A DNA stretch of 64,000 nt from Nitratireductor aquimarinus. GTDB lineage: Bacteria; Pseudomonadota; Alphaproteobacteria; Rhizobiales; Rhizobiaceae. The DNA lies in the NCBI RefSeq assembly GCF_046773475.1, contig NZ_CP177240.1, positions 62,001-126,000 of the forward strand, in the 5' to 3' direction. The position numbers and the translations under genes are program-made. Under the pieces are notes generated by a model, which was not told where the DNA came from, made no database searches, and worked only from the letters and a program-made list of their open reading frames with translations. The first letter of the stretch is position 1, and the number at the start of each line of letters is the position of its first letter. Below, in pieces: positions 35,725-43,355 of this stretch.

Positions 35725-36048
35725 CAAGCGCGAGTTCTGTCACAAACGCACATCGGCAATGGTGCGCCGGGAGGGAGGAGGAGCCTGGAGATCACACCGT
35801 TTTCGATGTGCTGCTTGCATCGCCCGTTACGGGGATGCCGGACGTTCTACTGCACTGAAGCTACGGGTGACCCTGAATGTGTCAAATCTCGATTGCCATC
35901 GACATCCACTGTCTGGGGAGGGCAGGCCCCATTAATATGGCCGCAATGGTCGGTCACATTAACGGGGCCTGACCCTCGGGGCGCGGATCGAAAAGTGGAA
36001 TCCGGCTTTCAGGCTGTTTCGACTTTCCATCAATCATTTGGACCACCT
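35725..36048. other. 324-bp gap between transporter operon and antiporter
   Basis: No gene is supported. The gap holds the operon promoter at its left edge and the inverted repeat at 35919-35976. The rest shows no recognisable structure. Confidence 0.4.
35919..35976. repeat. inverted repeat of the AGGGTCAGG-type element
   Basis: Two inverted copies related to the sequence at 9154: AGGG-CAGGCCCCATTAATAT on the plus strand (35919-35938) and its near-complement (35957-35976). The 13-nt cores 35924-35936 and 35958-35970 pair with one mismatch. The element looks like a small palindromic repeat or the remains of terminal repeats of a mobile element; no transposase is nearby. Confidence 0.5.
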
Positions 36049-37902
36049 TCACTCCGGCTCGGCGGTCGAAGTGGATTTCTCTTTTGATTTCTTCGCGCTG
36101 CCGTTGCGTTCGCCGAGGTGATCCTTTGCCGGCGTAAAGCTGATGATGCGGTCATCGATGGAAGGCGTGTTGGCCGCGTCGCTTGCGAAAACCATTGCGC
36201 CGGAGGGCTTTACCCACAGGAGAACGATTGCGTCTTCCGAGCGGCTTTCCAGATAGGCGTTGTAGTCGAAGGCCTCGGTCAGCCGGGTCGCCTGGAACGT
36301 CCAGCCCTGCCAGTGCCGCTCGCGCAGGGTGCGGAACTCCAGCCCGTCTTTGGTCAGCGGACGCCCGCCCAGCGTGAAGTTCAGCGACATGCGTTTCGGC
36401 TGATCTCCGCCGCGTCCGAGCTGAAACACGTGAGAACGGCCGAGTTCCGGCGCAAAATCGGTGCAAACGAGAGAATTGTAGGCATCGTTGTCGGTGACGG
36501 CGATGAGGTTCGAGAACCGCTTGGGATCGATCGTGTGATGAGCCTCTTCCGACAATATGTCTCCGAAGAAGACGGGAATGTCGGCAAGCCGCGCCTCGGC
36601 GATGTGGTTCCAGTTCGGATCGGCGATCATCACCGGCACTTCAACGCTTTTGAGCTTCTTGGCGAGATCGATTGCCCAGCGCGGACCGCCAACGATGAGA
36701 AGGCCGGGCTTCTCCGAACTCTTGAGCTTTAGAAGCGAGGCGAGGGGGCCGAGCGTGAAGCCGTGCAGAACGATTGTGGTGACAACCACCGCAAAGGTGA
36801 AGGCGACCATGCGATCCGCATCGATGATGCCTGCTTCTTCAAGAGCTGCGCCGAACAGGCCTGAAACCGCGACGGCGACCACGCCGCGCGGCGCGATCCA
36901 GCTTGTCAGAATGCGCTCGGGCATTGTTGCGCCGGAGCCGGTGGTGGCGATCATGATGGCGAGTGGCCGCACCACGAAGAGAAGCGAGGCGACGAACAGC
37001 GCGGCGCGCCAGTCGAGGCTTCGAAAATCCTCAATGGTGAGCGAGGCGGTCAGCAGGATGAAGATGCCCGAGACCAGGAAAACGGTGATGGTTTCCTTGA
37101 AGCGGCGCATCTCCGCGAGGCTCGCAATGCGGGTGTTTGCAAGCACGATGCCCATCACGGTGACGGTCAGGAGCCCGGCTTCTTCGAGCACCAGATTGGT
37201 GAGCGCATAGGCCAGAAGAACGGCGGCCAGCAATATGGGCGCTTTCAGGAATTCGGGCACATAGCCGCGCACAAACGCCCACTGGATCAGCTTGGCGGCG
37301 GCAAAACCGCCGGCGACGGCGACCACGAAGGCTGCAACAACCACATAGGCCAGGCTGCCGCCCTGATGCAGGCCGAGAAAGACGAGAATGACCTCGAAAG
37401 CCACCACCGCAAAGAGCGCGCCGATGGGGTCGTTGACGATCGCTTCCCATTTGAGCAGCGAGGCGGGCCGCGAGGCAAGCTGCGCCTGGCGCAGGAGCGG
37501 CGTGATGACGGTGGGGCCGGTGACCACGAGAATGGCGCCGAGCACTATGGCTGTCGGCCAGGTGAGGCCGCCGACATAATGAGCGGAGAGGGCGGTCATC
37601 ACCCATACGAGCGGTCCGGCGATCAGGATGATGCGCCGCACGGCGGTTGAGGTTTCGCTGATTTCCTTGAAGTTCAGCGTCAAACCACCCTCAAACAGGA
37701 TGATTGCCACGGCGAGCGACACGAGCGGGCGATAGATTTCGCCAAAATCCATTTCCGGGTTGATGAAGCCGGTGGCCGGGCCGGCGACCATGCCCGCGAT
37801 CAGGAGCAGGACGATGGCCGGCAGGCGGAGCCTCCAGGCAAGCCATTGCGCGCCCATGCCCATGACGCCGATAAGCGCGATCTTCAATCCGATGTCATGC
37901 AT
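36049..37902 (-). CDS. cation/proton antiporter (CPA1, NhaP-type) with C-terminal TrkA-N-like domain
   Basis: A 617-residue protein. Residues about 1-395 form roughly 11-13 membrane helices (LPAIVLLLIAGMVAGPATG, then LVSLAVAIILFEGGLTL, a segment conserved in CPA1). The essential acidic pair region is seen around VNDPIGALFAVVAFE, and TSWIAPRGVVAVAVS is a further CPA1 landmark. From about 400 onward lies a Rossmann-like cytoplasmic domain (GLLIVGGPRWAIDLAKKL, then FGDILSEEAHH, LIAVTDNDAYN) resembling TrkA-N ligand sensors. It exchanges Na+ or K+ for H+ across the inner membrane. It is a single gene. ATG at 37902 gives MHDIGLKIAL; a longer start at 37956 is possible but less likely. Confidence 0.9.
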   Translation of the reverse strand: MHDIGLKIALIGVMGMGAQWLAWRLRLPAIVLLLIAGMVAGPATGFINPEMDFGEIYRPLVSLAVAIILFEGGLTLNFKEISETSTAVRRIILIAGPLVWVMTALSAHYVGGLTWPTAIVLGAILVVTGPTVITPLLRQAQLASRPASLLKWEAIVNDPIGALFAVVAFEVILVFLGLHQGGSLAYVVVAAFVVAVAGGFAAAKLIQWAFVRGYVPEFLKAPILLAAVLLAYALTNLVLEEAGLLTVTVMGIVLANTRIASLAEMRRFKETITVFLVSGIFILLTASLTIEDFRSLDWRAALFVASLLFVVRPLAIMIATTGSGATMPERILTSWIAPRGVVAVAVSGLFGAALEEAGIIDADRMVAFTFAVVVTTIVLHGFTLGPLASLLKLKSSEKPGLLIVGGPRWAIDLAKKLKSVEVPVMIADPNWNHIAEARLADIPVFFGDILSEEAHHTIDPKRFSNLIAVTDNDAYNSLVCTDFAPELGRSHVFQLGRGGDQPKRMSLNFTLGGRPLTKDGLEFRTLRERHWQGWTFQATRLTEAFDYNAYLESRSEDAIVLLWVKPSGAMVFASDAANTPSIDDRIISFTPAKDHLGERNGSAKKSKEKSTSTAEPE

Positions 37903-38138
37903 GCAACATATCCGTTCAAACGTTTCGGCGTTTTGCAATGTGCCGCGTGGGAGCAATTGGGTTCGCGCTTCAGCGGATCATCCAGTTTTCGGGCTACAGA
38001 AGCGGGAGCCTGTTGAAAAGACCTGTGGTTGTGAAATCTGCTTGATTGTCGCGCGTGTAGCGGCAAAGCCAGTGTCCATGGACTGCAGGAATGTCACGAA
38101 AAACGGCATTCTTCGCGGACGATCAGGGGAGATGACGA
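37903..38138. other. gap between divergent antiporter and serine-hydrolase genes
   Basis: Holds no recognised gene or repeat; it must contain the two divergent promoters. A GGGGAG lies 8 nt before the hydrolase start at its right end. Confidence 0.35.
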
Positions 38139-39617
38139 ATGGCTGAACGCGATTGGGCTGCGGCGGAGAATACTGCTCTTGAAAGGCTCGGAGCTTGGCC
38201 GGCGGATGGCCCGGGCGGCGTGGTGCTTGGCATTGAGAACGGATCGGTTCGGCTGGTTGCGGCGGCGGGGCATGCGGGCGTCGGAGGCGCGCCGCTTGGG
38301 ACTGACAGCGTGTTTCGCTGGGCGTCTGTCACCAAGCATGTGTTTGCGGCCTGTCTTCTCGAAAGCGGTGTGTTGCCGCTCGACATGACGCTGGGCGAGG
38401 CGCTTCCGGAACTCGCGGCGGCCCCGGCATCCGTAACGGTAGCGCAGGCGCTTGCCATGCAGGGCGGCTTGCCCGACCCGCGCGAGAGCCTGACCCTTCT
38501 GGGTTTCGGATCGCATACGCGCACCGAGGCCGCGCCGCTTCACCACTGGATGGCCGGTTTTGACTGGTTGAACGCCAGGCCCGGCCATGAGGTCGCTTAT
38601 TCCAATGGCGGCTACCGTCTTCTGGAAACGGCGCTGGCGCGGCGCGGTTTCGTGTTCTCCGACATGGTGGCGGATCACGCACAAAGGCTGGGCATCGGCA
38701 TGCGGGCGTCCGAATACTGGACTGATCCGGTGCCGGGGCTTGTGCCCGGCCATGAACCTGCATCGCCCGGCTGGTCGGAAGGCTTTCAGGGAATGCATCT
38801 TTCTGCGGCCGGCTCGCTTTCGGGTTCGGCGCGGGATCTGGCTGTCTGGCTGTCGGACCTCATGGCGCGAGACGTTTTTGCGCAGATCGCCCGGCCTCTG
38901 CCGCTCGGTTCAGGCGAGGCGACCGGTTATGGGCTTGGCATTGCGCTGACGCAGATCGGCGCGGAGCGCGTGCCGGGTCATGGCGGGGCGCAGGCCGGCT
39001 ATCGCGCGGGCTTTCTGTGTGCGCCGGAGGAGGGCATCGCGCTCGTGGCTCTGAGCAATCGCGACGATGGCGATGCGACCGGGCTTGCGGCGCGCGTGTG
39101 GGCGCGGCTGCGTGGCGTGCCGCAGGCGCAGATGCCGAAACCCGCCGGCGATTGGGCACCGTCCGGTCTCTATGTGGCGGAAGTGGGGGGGCTCTGGGCC
39201 GAAGTGAAAAAGAACGCCATCGTGGTGCGCGATGCGGAAGAAGCGCTCTTTGCAGGCGATAACGGCCAATTCGTCTCCGCAGCGCCGCATGCGCGCATGC
39301 GGCTGGCGTATACGGACGGAGCGCTGAGCGGCGATCTGTTCCATCAGCCCGTCCGGCTGTTGCCGGTGAGGGTTTGCGATGAAGAGCCGGAGTTGGACGG
39401 GCGCTGGATGAGTGACGGCGCAATTGTGACGATCCGGGGCCGAACACTCCATTGGGGTGTGGGACCGCTTCAAACCGAAACGACCCTCAAGCCGCTTGGC
39501 AATGGACGCTGGCTGTTCAACGCGATGGGGCGTCGGATCTGCCTTCAGCGCCTTTCGCCGGATCGGTTCATTCTCTCTTTGGCAAGGGCGCGCGGCGTCG
39601 AATATTGCAGGCTCTGA
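38139..39617 (+). CDS. serine hydrolase of the S12 (beta-lactamase-like) group, D-aminopeptidase-like
   Basis: A 492-residue protein with an S12 active site: Ser63 and Lys66 in ASVTKH, Tyr153 in YSNGGY, and His280 in GHGGAQAGY. These positions closely match the S62, K65, Y153 and H287 reported for Ochrobactrum D-aminopeptidase (DAP), which is similar in length (about 520). Residues from about 320 on form two beta-rich lobes (PAGDWAPSGLYVAEVGG, ELDGRWMSDGAIVTIRG) like the DAP C-terminal barrels. No signal peptide is visible, which also fits DAP. It would release D-amino acids from peptides or amides. It converges on the M28 gene and lies close to the hydantoin-type operon. Confidence 0.82.
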   Translation: MAERDWAAAENTALERLGAWPADGPGGVVLGIENGSVRLVAAAGHAGVGGAPLGTDSVFRWASVTKHVFAACLLESGVLPLDMTLGEALPELAAAPASVTVAQALAMQGGLPDPRESLTLLGFGSHTRTEAAPLHHWMAGFDWLNARPGHEVAYSNGGYRLLETALARRGFVFSDMVADHAQRLGIGMRASEYWTDPVPGLVPGHEPASPGWSEGFQGMHLSAAGSLSGSARDLAVWLSDLMARDVFAQIARPLPLGSGEATGYGLGIALTQIGAERVPGHGGAQAGYRAGFLCAPEEGIALVALSNRDDGDATGLAARVWARLRGVPQAQMPKPAGDWAPSGLYVAEVGGLWAEVKKNAIVVRDAEEALFAGDNGQFVSAAPHARMRLAYTDGALSGDLFHQPVRLLPVRVCDEEPELDGRWMSDGAIVTIRGRTLHWGVGPLQTETTLKPLGNGRWLFNAMGRRICLQRLSPDRFILSLARARGVEYCRL

Positions 39618-39637
39618 GGCAAGGCCGGAAATGAAAA

Positions 39638-39671
39638 GACCGCTGCTTCTCTCAGGAGAGATGCAGCGGTC
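39638..39671. terminator. bidirectional hairpin terminator
   Basis: A 9-bp stem (39638-39646 with 39663-39671) continues after one T-T mismatch into an inner 5-bp TCTCT/AGAGA stem with a 4-nt loop. AAAA precedes it and CTTTT follows a few bases later. It lies between converging stops at 39617 and 39693. Confidence 0.75.
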
Positions 39672-39692
39672 GATCATGCTTTTGTGCGCTGC

Positions 39693-41420
39693 CTAGCCCG
39701 CGAGCAGCTCGATGTGGCGCTGTGCCTGACGAAGGGCGGAGATGAGGCGGTTTTGTCCGCGAACGAGCTGGGTTTTCGCAAAACCAAGCGTGTTTTCGTC
39801 AAAACCGTCCAGATCCGCTGCTTCTGCGATGGAAGGCAGCGGCGGGATCGTCAGGGCCGGATCGTGGCTGAAGCGGTTCACGCGGGTGAAGTTGATCGGC
39901 ACGAGGATGCGGGCGAGATCCTGGATCACGGTGTTGGCCGTTGCCCTGTCGATCTTGCCGGACTTGATGCCCGCATAGAAACTGTCGAGCGTTGAAGCCA
40001 GCGCATCGACCGCTTCCTTCGATGCCGACAGGTCAAAGCGGTCGCCGGCCTTGGCCTGGTACTCGGCCACGGTCTGCGCGAATTCCTTCGCCGTGGCGCG
40101 CCAGTCAAACGGCAGGATCTCGGCATTCGCATTGCGAAGAACGGCAAGGAGATAGACCTTGATGTCGCGCAGGAGAATGTCCCTGTCTGCGATTTCCAGC
40201 GTGTCATTCTCGGTGTGCCAGGCAATGTTGCCGCCGCAGCCGCCCACCGTGTAATAGCCTTTCTCCTCACGCTGGACGTCCGGCATGGTCGACGACAGCA
40301 TCAGGTAGCTGGAAATGCCGATATTGTTGAAGGAGTAATCGCCGGCGCGGTGCGGGCGCTCGCCTTCCATCGTTTTGCCGGCCACTTCGCCGATCACTTC
40401 AGCGAGGAAGTCTTCGGTTTCGCTCATCCGGCAAAGATTGATGAATTCGGTTGCCCAGCGGCAGCCCGGGCTGTCGCAGTTGACCTGCGAAACGGCATTC
40501 TGCTCGAGGTCCAGCGCGAAATTGTCGGAGAACCAGGTCGAACCGGCATAGCGTCCGGTGGAGTGGCCGGGCCACCAGCAGATGCGCACCGAGCGCTTTA
40601 GCGAACCGCGATTTTCCCAGAGAACGCGGGCGATTTCGAGCATGCTCGCATCACCGGTTGCGTTGTCACCCACGCCCACGTCCCAGCTGTCGAGATGGCC
40701 GTGCAGGAAGACGTATTTCTCCGGCTCTTCGGTGCCCTTGATGAAGACTTCCGGCAGTTTCGACGTGAACCAGCCCTCTTCCATCTCGGTGAACAGCGTG
40801 ACGCTGCCGCCCTTTTCCGCGATGGCGACCAGCGCCGCGCCGTCATCCTTGTTGACCGCCGCAGCGGCGATCTTCGGCTTGCGCGGCAGGTCGTCCAGAT
40901 CCGGCGTGCCCCAGATGCTGGTGCAGATGCCCCAGTGGATGTCGACACCGGGATTGATGCCGATAACGCCGATGGCGCCGATTTCCTCGAACTGGGAAAC
41001 CAGGCCGGGGCTCGCAAAACCTTCGGAAATCACGATCTTGCCGCGTACGCGATCGGCGAGCTCCTGCGTGGTGTCCACCTTTTGCTCGAACATGTCGGTG
41101 ATCATCGCGTTGTGATACGCGCCGACATAGACAAGTTCGCCCGTGACGCCATTGCTGGCGTCGACGCTGTATGCCGGCGGCTTGGCGCGGAACGTCTTGC
41201 CTTCAGCCTCGACGCGGGCCTGACCGGGCAGGCTGAGATAGAGGCTCGGCTCATGAACCGTGACCTCGACACCGTGCTTGCGCAGCCGTGAGACAATTTC
41301 GTCCATGCCGCGGTTCACATCGGTGGGGTGCTCGCGCTTGAAAGTCGCAAAGCTCTCGACCAGCCCCCAGGGTTCGTCAAGCGAGACGGAATCGAGAATT
41401 TGTTTTTCGAGATTGTTCAT
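39693..41420 (-). CDS. M28-family peptidase with PA-like insert
   Basis: A 575-residue metallopeptidase-like protein. Zinc-binding candidates are His242 and Asp252 in HGHLDSWDVGVGDNATGD, plus the His in AWHTENDTLE. A protease-associated insert lies about residues 90-225 (LVYVGAYHNAM, GKIVISEGFASPG). The usual M28 Glu-Glu after the second helix is replaced by WWPGHSTGRYAGSTW, with Gly-His where the acidic pair is expected, so the metal site or catalysis may differ. ATG at 41420 has a GGGAG upstream. A palindrome matching one before the racemase operon lies 29 bp upstream, so IclR probably controls both. No signal peptide is seen. Confidence 0.88.
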   Translation of the reverse strand: MNNLEKQILDSVSLDEPWGLVESFATFKREHPTDVNRGMDEIVSRLRKHGVEVTVHEPSLYLSLPGQARVEAEGKTFRAKPPAYSVDASNGVTGELVYVGAYHNAMITDMFEQKVDTTQELADRVRGKIVISEGFASPGLVSQFEEIGAIGVIGINPGVDIHWGICTSIWGTPDLDDLPRKPKIAAAAVNKDDGAALVAIAEKGGSVTLFTEMEEGWFTSKLPEVFIKGTEEPEKYVFLHGHLDSWDVGVGDNATGDASMLEIARVLWENRGSLKRSVRICWWPGHSTGRYAGSTWFSDNFALDLEQNAVSQVNCDSPGCRWATEFINLCRMSETEDFLAEVIGEVAGKTMEGERPHRAGDYSFNNIGISSYLMLSSTMPDVQREEKGYYTVGGCGGNIAWHTENDTLEIADRDILLRDIKVYLLAVLRNANAEILPFDWRATAKEFAQTVAEYQAKAGDRFDLSASKEAVDALASTLDSFYAGIKSGKIDRATANTVIQDLARILVPINFTRVNRFSHDPALTIPPLPSIAEAADLDGFDENTLGFAKTQLVRGQNRLISALRQAQRHIELLAG

Positions 41421-41448
41421 GCGCGAAGCTCCCATTTGTTTCATTCAA

Positions 41449-41463
41449 CGAAACAGTGTTTCG
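41449..41463. promoter_or_regulatory. IclR operator, copy 1
   Basis: CGAAACA-G-TGTTTCG, a perfect 15-bp palindrome 29 bp upstream of the M28 start. The core GAAACA-N-TGTTTC recurs at 42510-42522. Confidence 0.72.
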
Positions 41464-41610
41464 TAATAAAGAAAAGCTAGCAGAGCGTTTGCGTGGCTGC
41501 AAGCGCTGGCCCAAGCATTGGGAAGCCAGGCAAACGAAAACAGCCCGCGGAAGCGGGCTGCGCATTTTATGATTCTATTGTGCTCTTTTATTGCGCTCTG
41601 GGGGCTGGGT

Positions 41611-42426
41611 TCAGCCGGCGGAGCGGGCTTTGCTCTCGGCTTCGTCCTTGTCGGAACGGTGCAGCGACAGGCGCTGCGAAATTTCACCGGCTGCTGCCAG
41701 CACGGCCTGCATGTAAGCCTCGCGGCGCTCTTCATCGAAGCGCACGACTGCGCCGGCAACGGAAATCGCTGCAATAATGTTGCCATCGGCCGCAATGATG
41801 GGGGCCGCAACGGAGAAGGCACCTTCATCGAGATCGTTAATCGCGACATTGCATCCGTTCGCGCGAATGCGTTCCAGCGCTTGCCGGAGCTTTTCACGGT
41901 CGGTGATCGTGTAGGGGGTAAAAGCTTCCAGCGGGCTGGCGAGCACCTGGTCGATGATGCTCTTCTCGCTGAATGCTAGAATGCAGAGCGAACCGCCACC
42001 GGCATGAAGCGGGCCGTTGCGTCCCGCCTGCGCGAAAAGGCGAATTGAATGCAGGCCCTCGCGCGTCGCAACAACGAGCGAGCGCAATCCGTCGCGCACG
42101 ACGAGATTCACGTTCTCGGAGGTCCGGTCGCGCAGCGCATCCATCACAGGCCGCGCAGCAGACAGGAGGCTGCCTTCGCGGCCCACGCGTTCCCCCAGCA
42201 CGCCAACCCGATAGCCGAGCGAGTAGACGGCGCGCTCCGGATCCCGGAACACGAAGCCGCGCTCTTCGAGCGTATGCAGCAGGCGGAAGACAATGGACTT
42301 CGTCAGGCCAAGCGATTTTGCGAGCGCTGTGACCCCCTGATCCGGCTGGTCGGCGAGTGCTTCAAGGACAAGCAATGCGCGGTCGACAGCAGCGATCCTG
42401 TAGTCCTTGGGGGCTGTCTCGTTCAT
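41611..42426 (-). CDS. IclR-family regulator
   Basis: A 271-residue IclR protein. Its N-terminal winged helix is residues about 12-72 (VDRALLVLEALADQPDQGVT, then LGLTKSIVFRLLHTLEERGF). The effector domain contains LLSAARPVMDALRDRTSENVNL and GCNVAINDLDEGAFSVAAPI, typical of the group. It is transcribed away from the hydantoin racemase operon and lies upstream of the M28 gene on the same strand. Identical palindromes before both target units suggest one regulon. The inducer is probably a product of these hydrolases. Confidence 0.94.
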   Translation of the reverse strand: MNETAPKDYRIAAVDRALLVLEALADQPDQGVTALAKSLGLTKSIVFRLLHTLEERGFVFRDPERAVYSLGYRVGVLGERVGREGSLLSAARPVMDALRDRTSENVNLVVRDGLRSLVVATREGLHSIRLFAQAGRNGPLHAGGGSLCILAFSEKSIIDQVLASPLEAFTPYTITDREKLRQALERIRANGCNVAINDLDEGAFSVAAPIIAADGNIIAAISVAGAVVRFDEERREAYMQAVLAAAGEISQRLSLHRSDKDEAESKARSAG

Positions 42427-42509
42427 GGCTGCGCTCCTTTTTCTCGCATTATCGTTGTCTGCTGCACGGTTGCAATATTGCAGATTTGTGATTTACTCAA
42501 CGGAAATAA

Positions 42510-42522
42510 GAAACAATGTTTC
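42510..42522. promoter_or_regulatory. IclR operator, copy 2
   Basis: GAAACA-A-TGTTTC, a 13-bp perfect palindrome between the divergent IclR and racemase genes, 29 bp before the racemase start. It shares its 12 outer bases with the site before the M28 gene. Confidence 0.75.
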
Positions 42523-42550
42523 ACACAATAAAACAATGAGGGGCGATGAA

Positions 42551-43306
42551 ATGCGTGTTGCTTATGTCGTACCGGGGCCGATGTCCAAGGGGCCGATGGG
42601 GCTGAAGGAGATGAAGCGGCGCGAAGCGCTGCTGAATGCGTGGGCATTCACCGGCACCGAAGTGTCGGTCATTGATGTTGTGGACGGACCAGCATCAATC
42701 GAATCCGCTTATGAAGAGGCGCTGTGCATTCCTGCCACGATCGACGTGATCATGCGTTGCGAACGTGACGGGTTTGACGCTGCGATCATCGGCTGTTTTG
42801 GCGATCCGGGCCTGGAGGCCGCGCGTGAACTGACGACCATGCCGGTTGTTGGCCCATGCGAAAGTTCGCTGCTTCTGGCTGCCAGCCTGGGGCACAAGCT
42901 CTCCGTGCTGACCATCTTCGAAAGCATGGTTGCCGGGCAGGAGCTGCTTGCCTACCGGGCGGGTGTCCTTGAAAAGCTCGCTTCCGTGCGGGCCACGGGC
43001 ATTCCCGTTCTGGAGCTGATGAAAAACCCGGATCAGACGCGCGAGAAGCTGATCGAGACGGCAACGCTTTGCGTGAAGCAGGACCGTGCCGACGCTCTGT
43101 TGTTCGGCTGCATGACGATGTCGTTTCTGGATCTTGCGGACGAGGTGTCCGCCGCCGTGGGCGCGCCGGCTATCAATGCCGGCAAGGCCGCGCTAAAGCA
43201 CGCGGAAACGCTGGTTTCCATGGGGCTCTCCCACTCCAAGACAGCCTATCCCATGCCCGCCAAAATGCGGGCCGGCCAGTCCTTCGAGGCGCTGCGGGTG
43301 GCCTGA
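42551..43306 (+). CDS. Asp/Glu/hydantoin racemase family protein
   Basis: A 251-residue two-thiol racemase. Cys82 in IGCFGDPGLEA and Cys187 in FGCMTMSF are the acid/base pair placed as in hydantoin racemases. GPCESSLLLAASLG matches that branch. It would swap D- and L-5-substituted hydantoins or similar compounds, feeding the HyuAB enzymes of the same operon. ATG at 42551 has AGGGG at a good spacing; an ATG at 42536 gives a five-residue longer form. It is the first gene of a roughly 12.7-kb operon. Confidence 0.9.
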   Translation: MRVAYVVPGPMSKGPMGLKEMKRREALLNAWAFTGTEVSVIDVVDGPASIESAYEEALCIPATIDVIMRCERDGFDAAIIGCFGDPGLEAARELTTMPVVGPCESSLLLAASLGHKLSVLTIFESMVAGQELLAYRAGVLEKLASVRATGIPVLELMKNPDQTREKLIETATLCVKQDRADALLFGCMTMSFLDLADEVSAAVGAPAINAGKAALKHAETLVSMGLSHSKTAYPMPAKMRAGQSFEALRVA

Positions 43307-43355
43307 GCCTGCGCGCCGACAAGACAACGACAAAAATCTTCAGAGGAGAAGCAGG

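Noticed and set aside
35919..35976. The inverted repeat as a rho-independent terminator for the antiporter
   Set aside because: It has a 21-nt loop, no T-run, and related copies elsewhere, which fits a dispersed repeat better.
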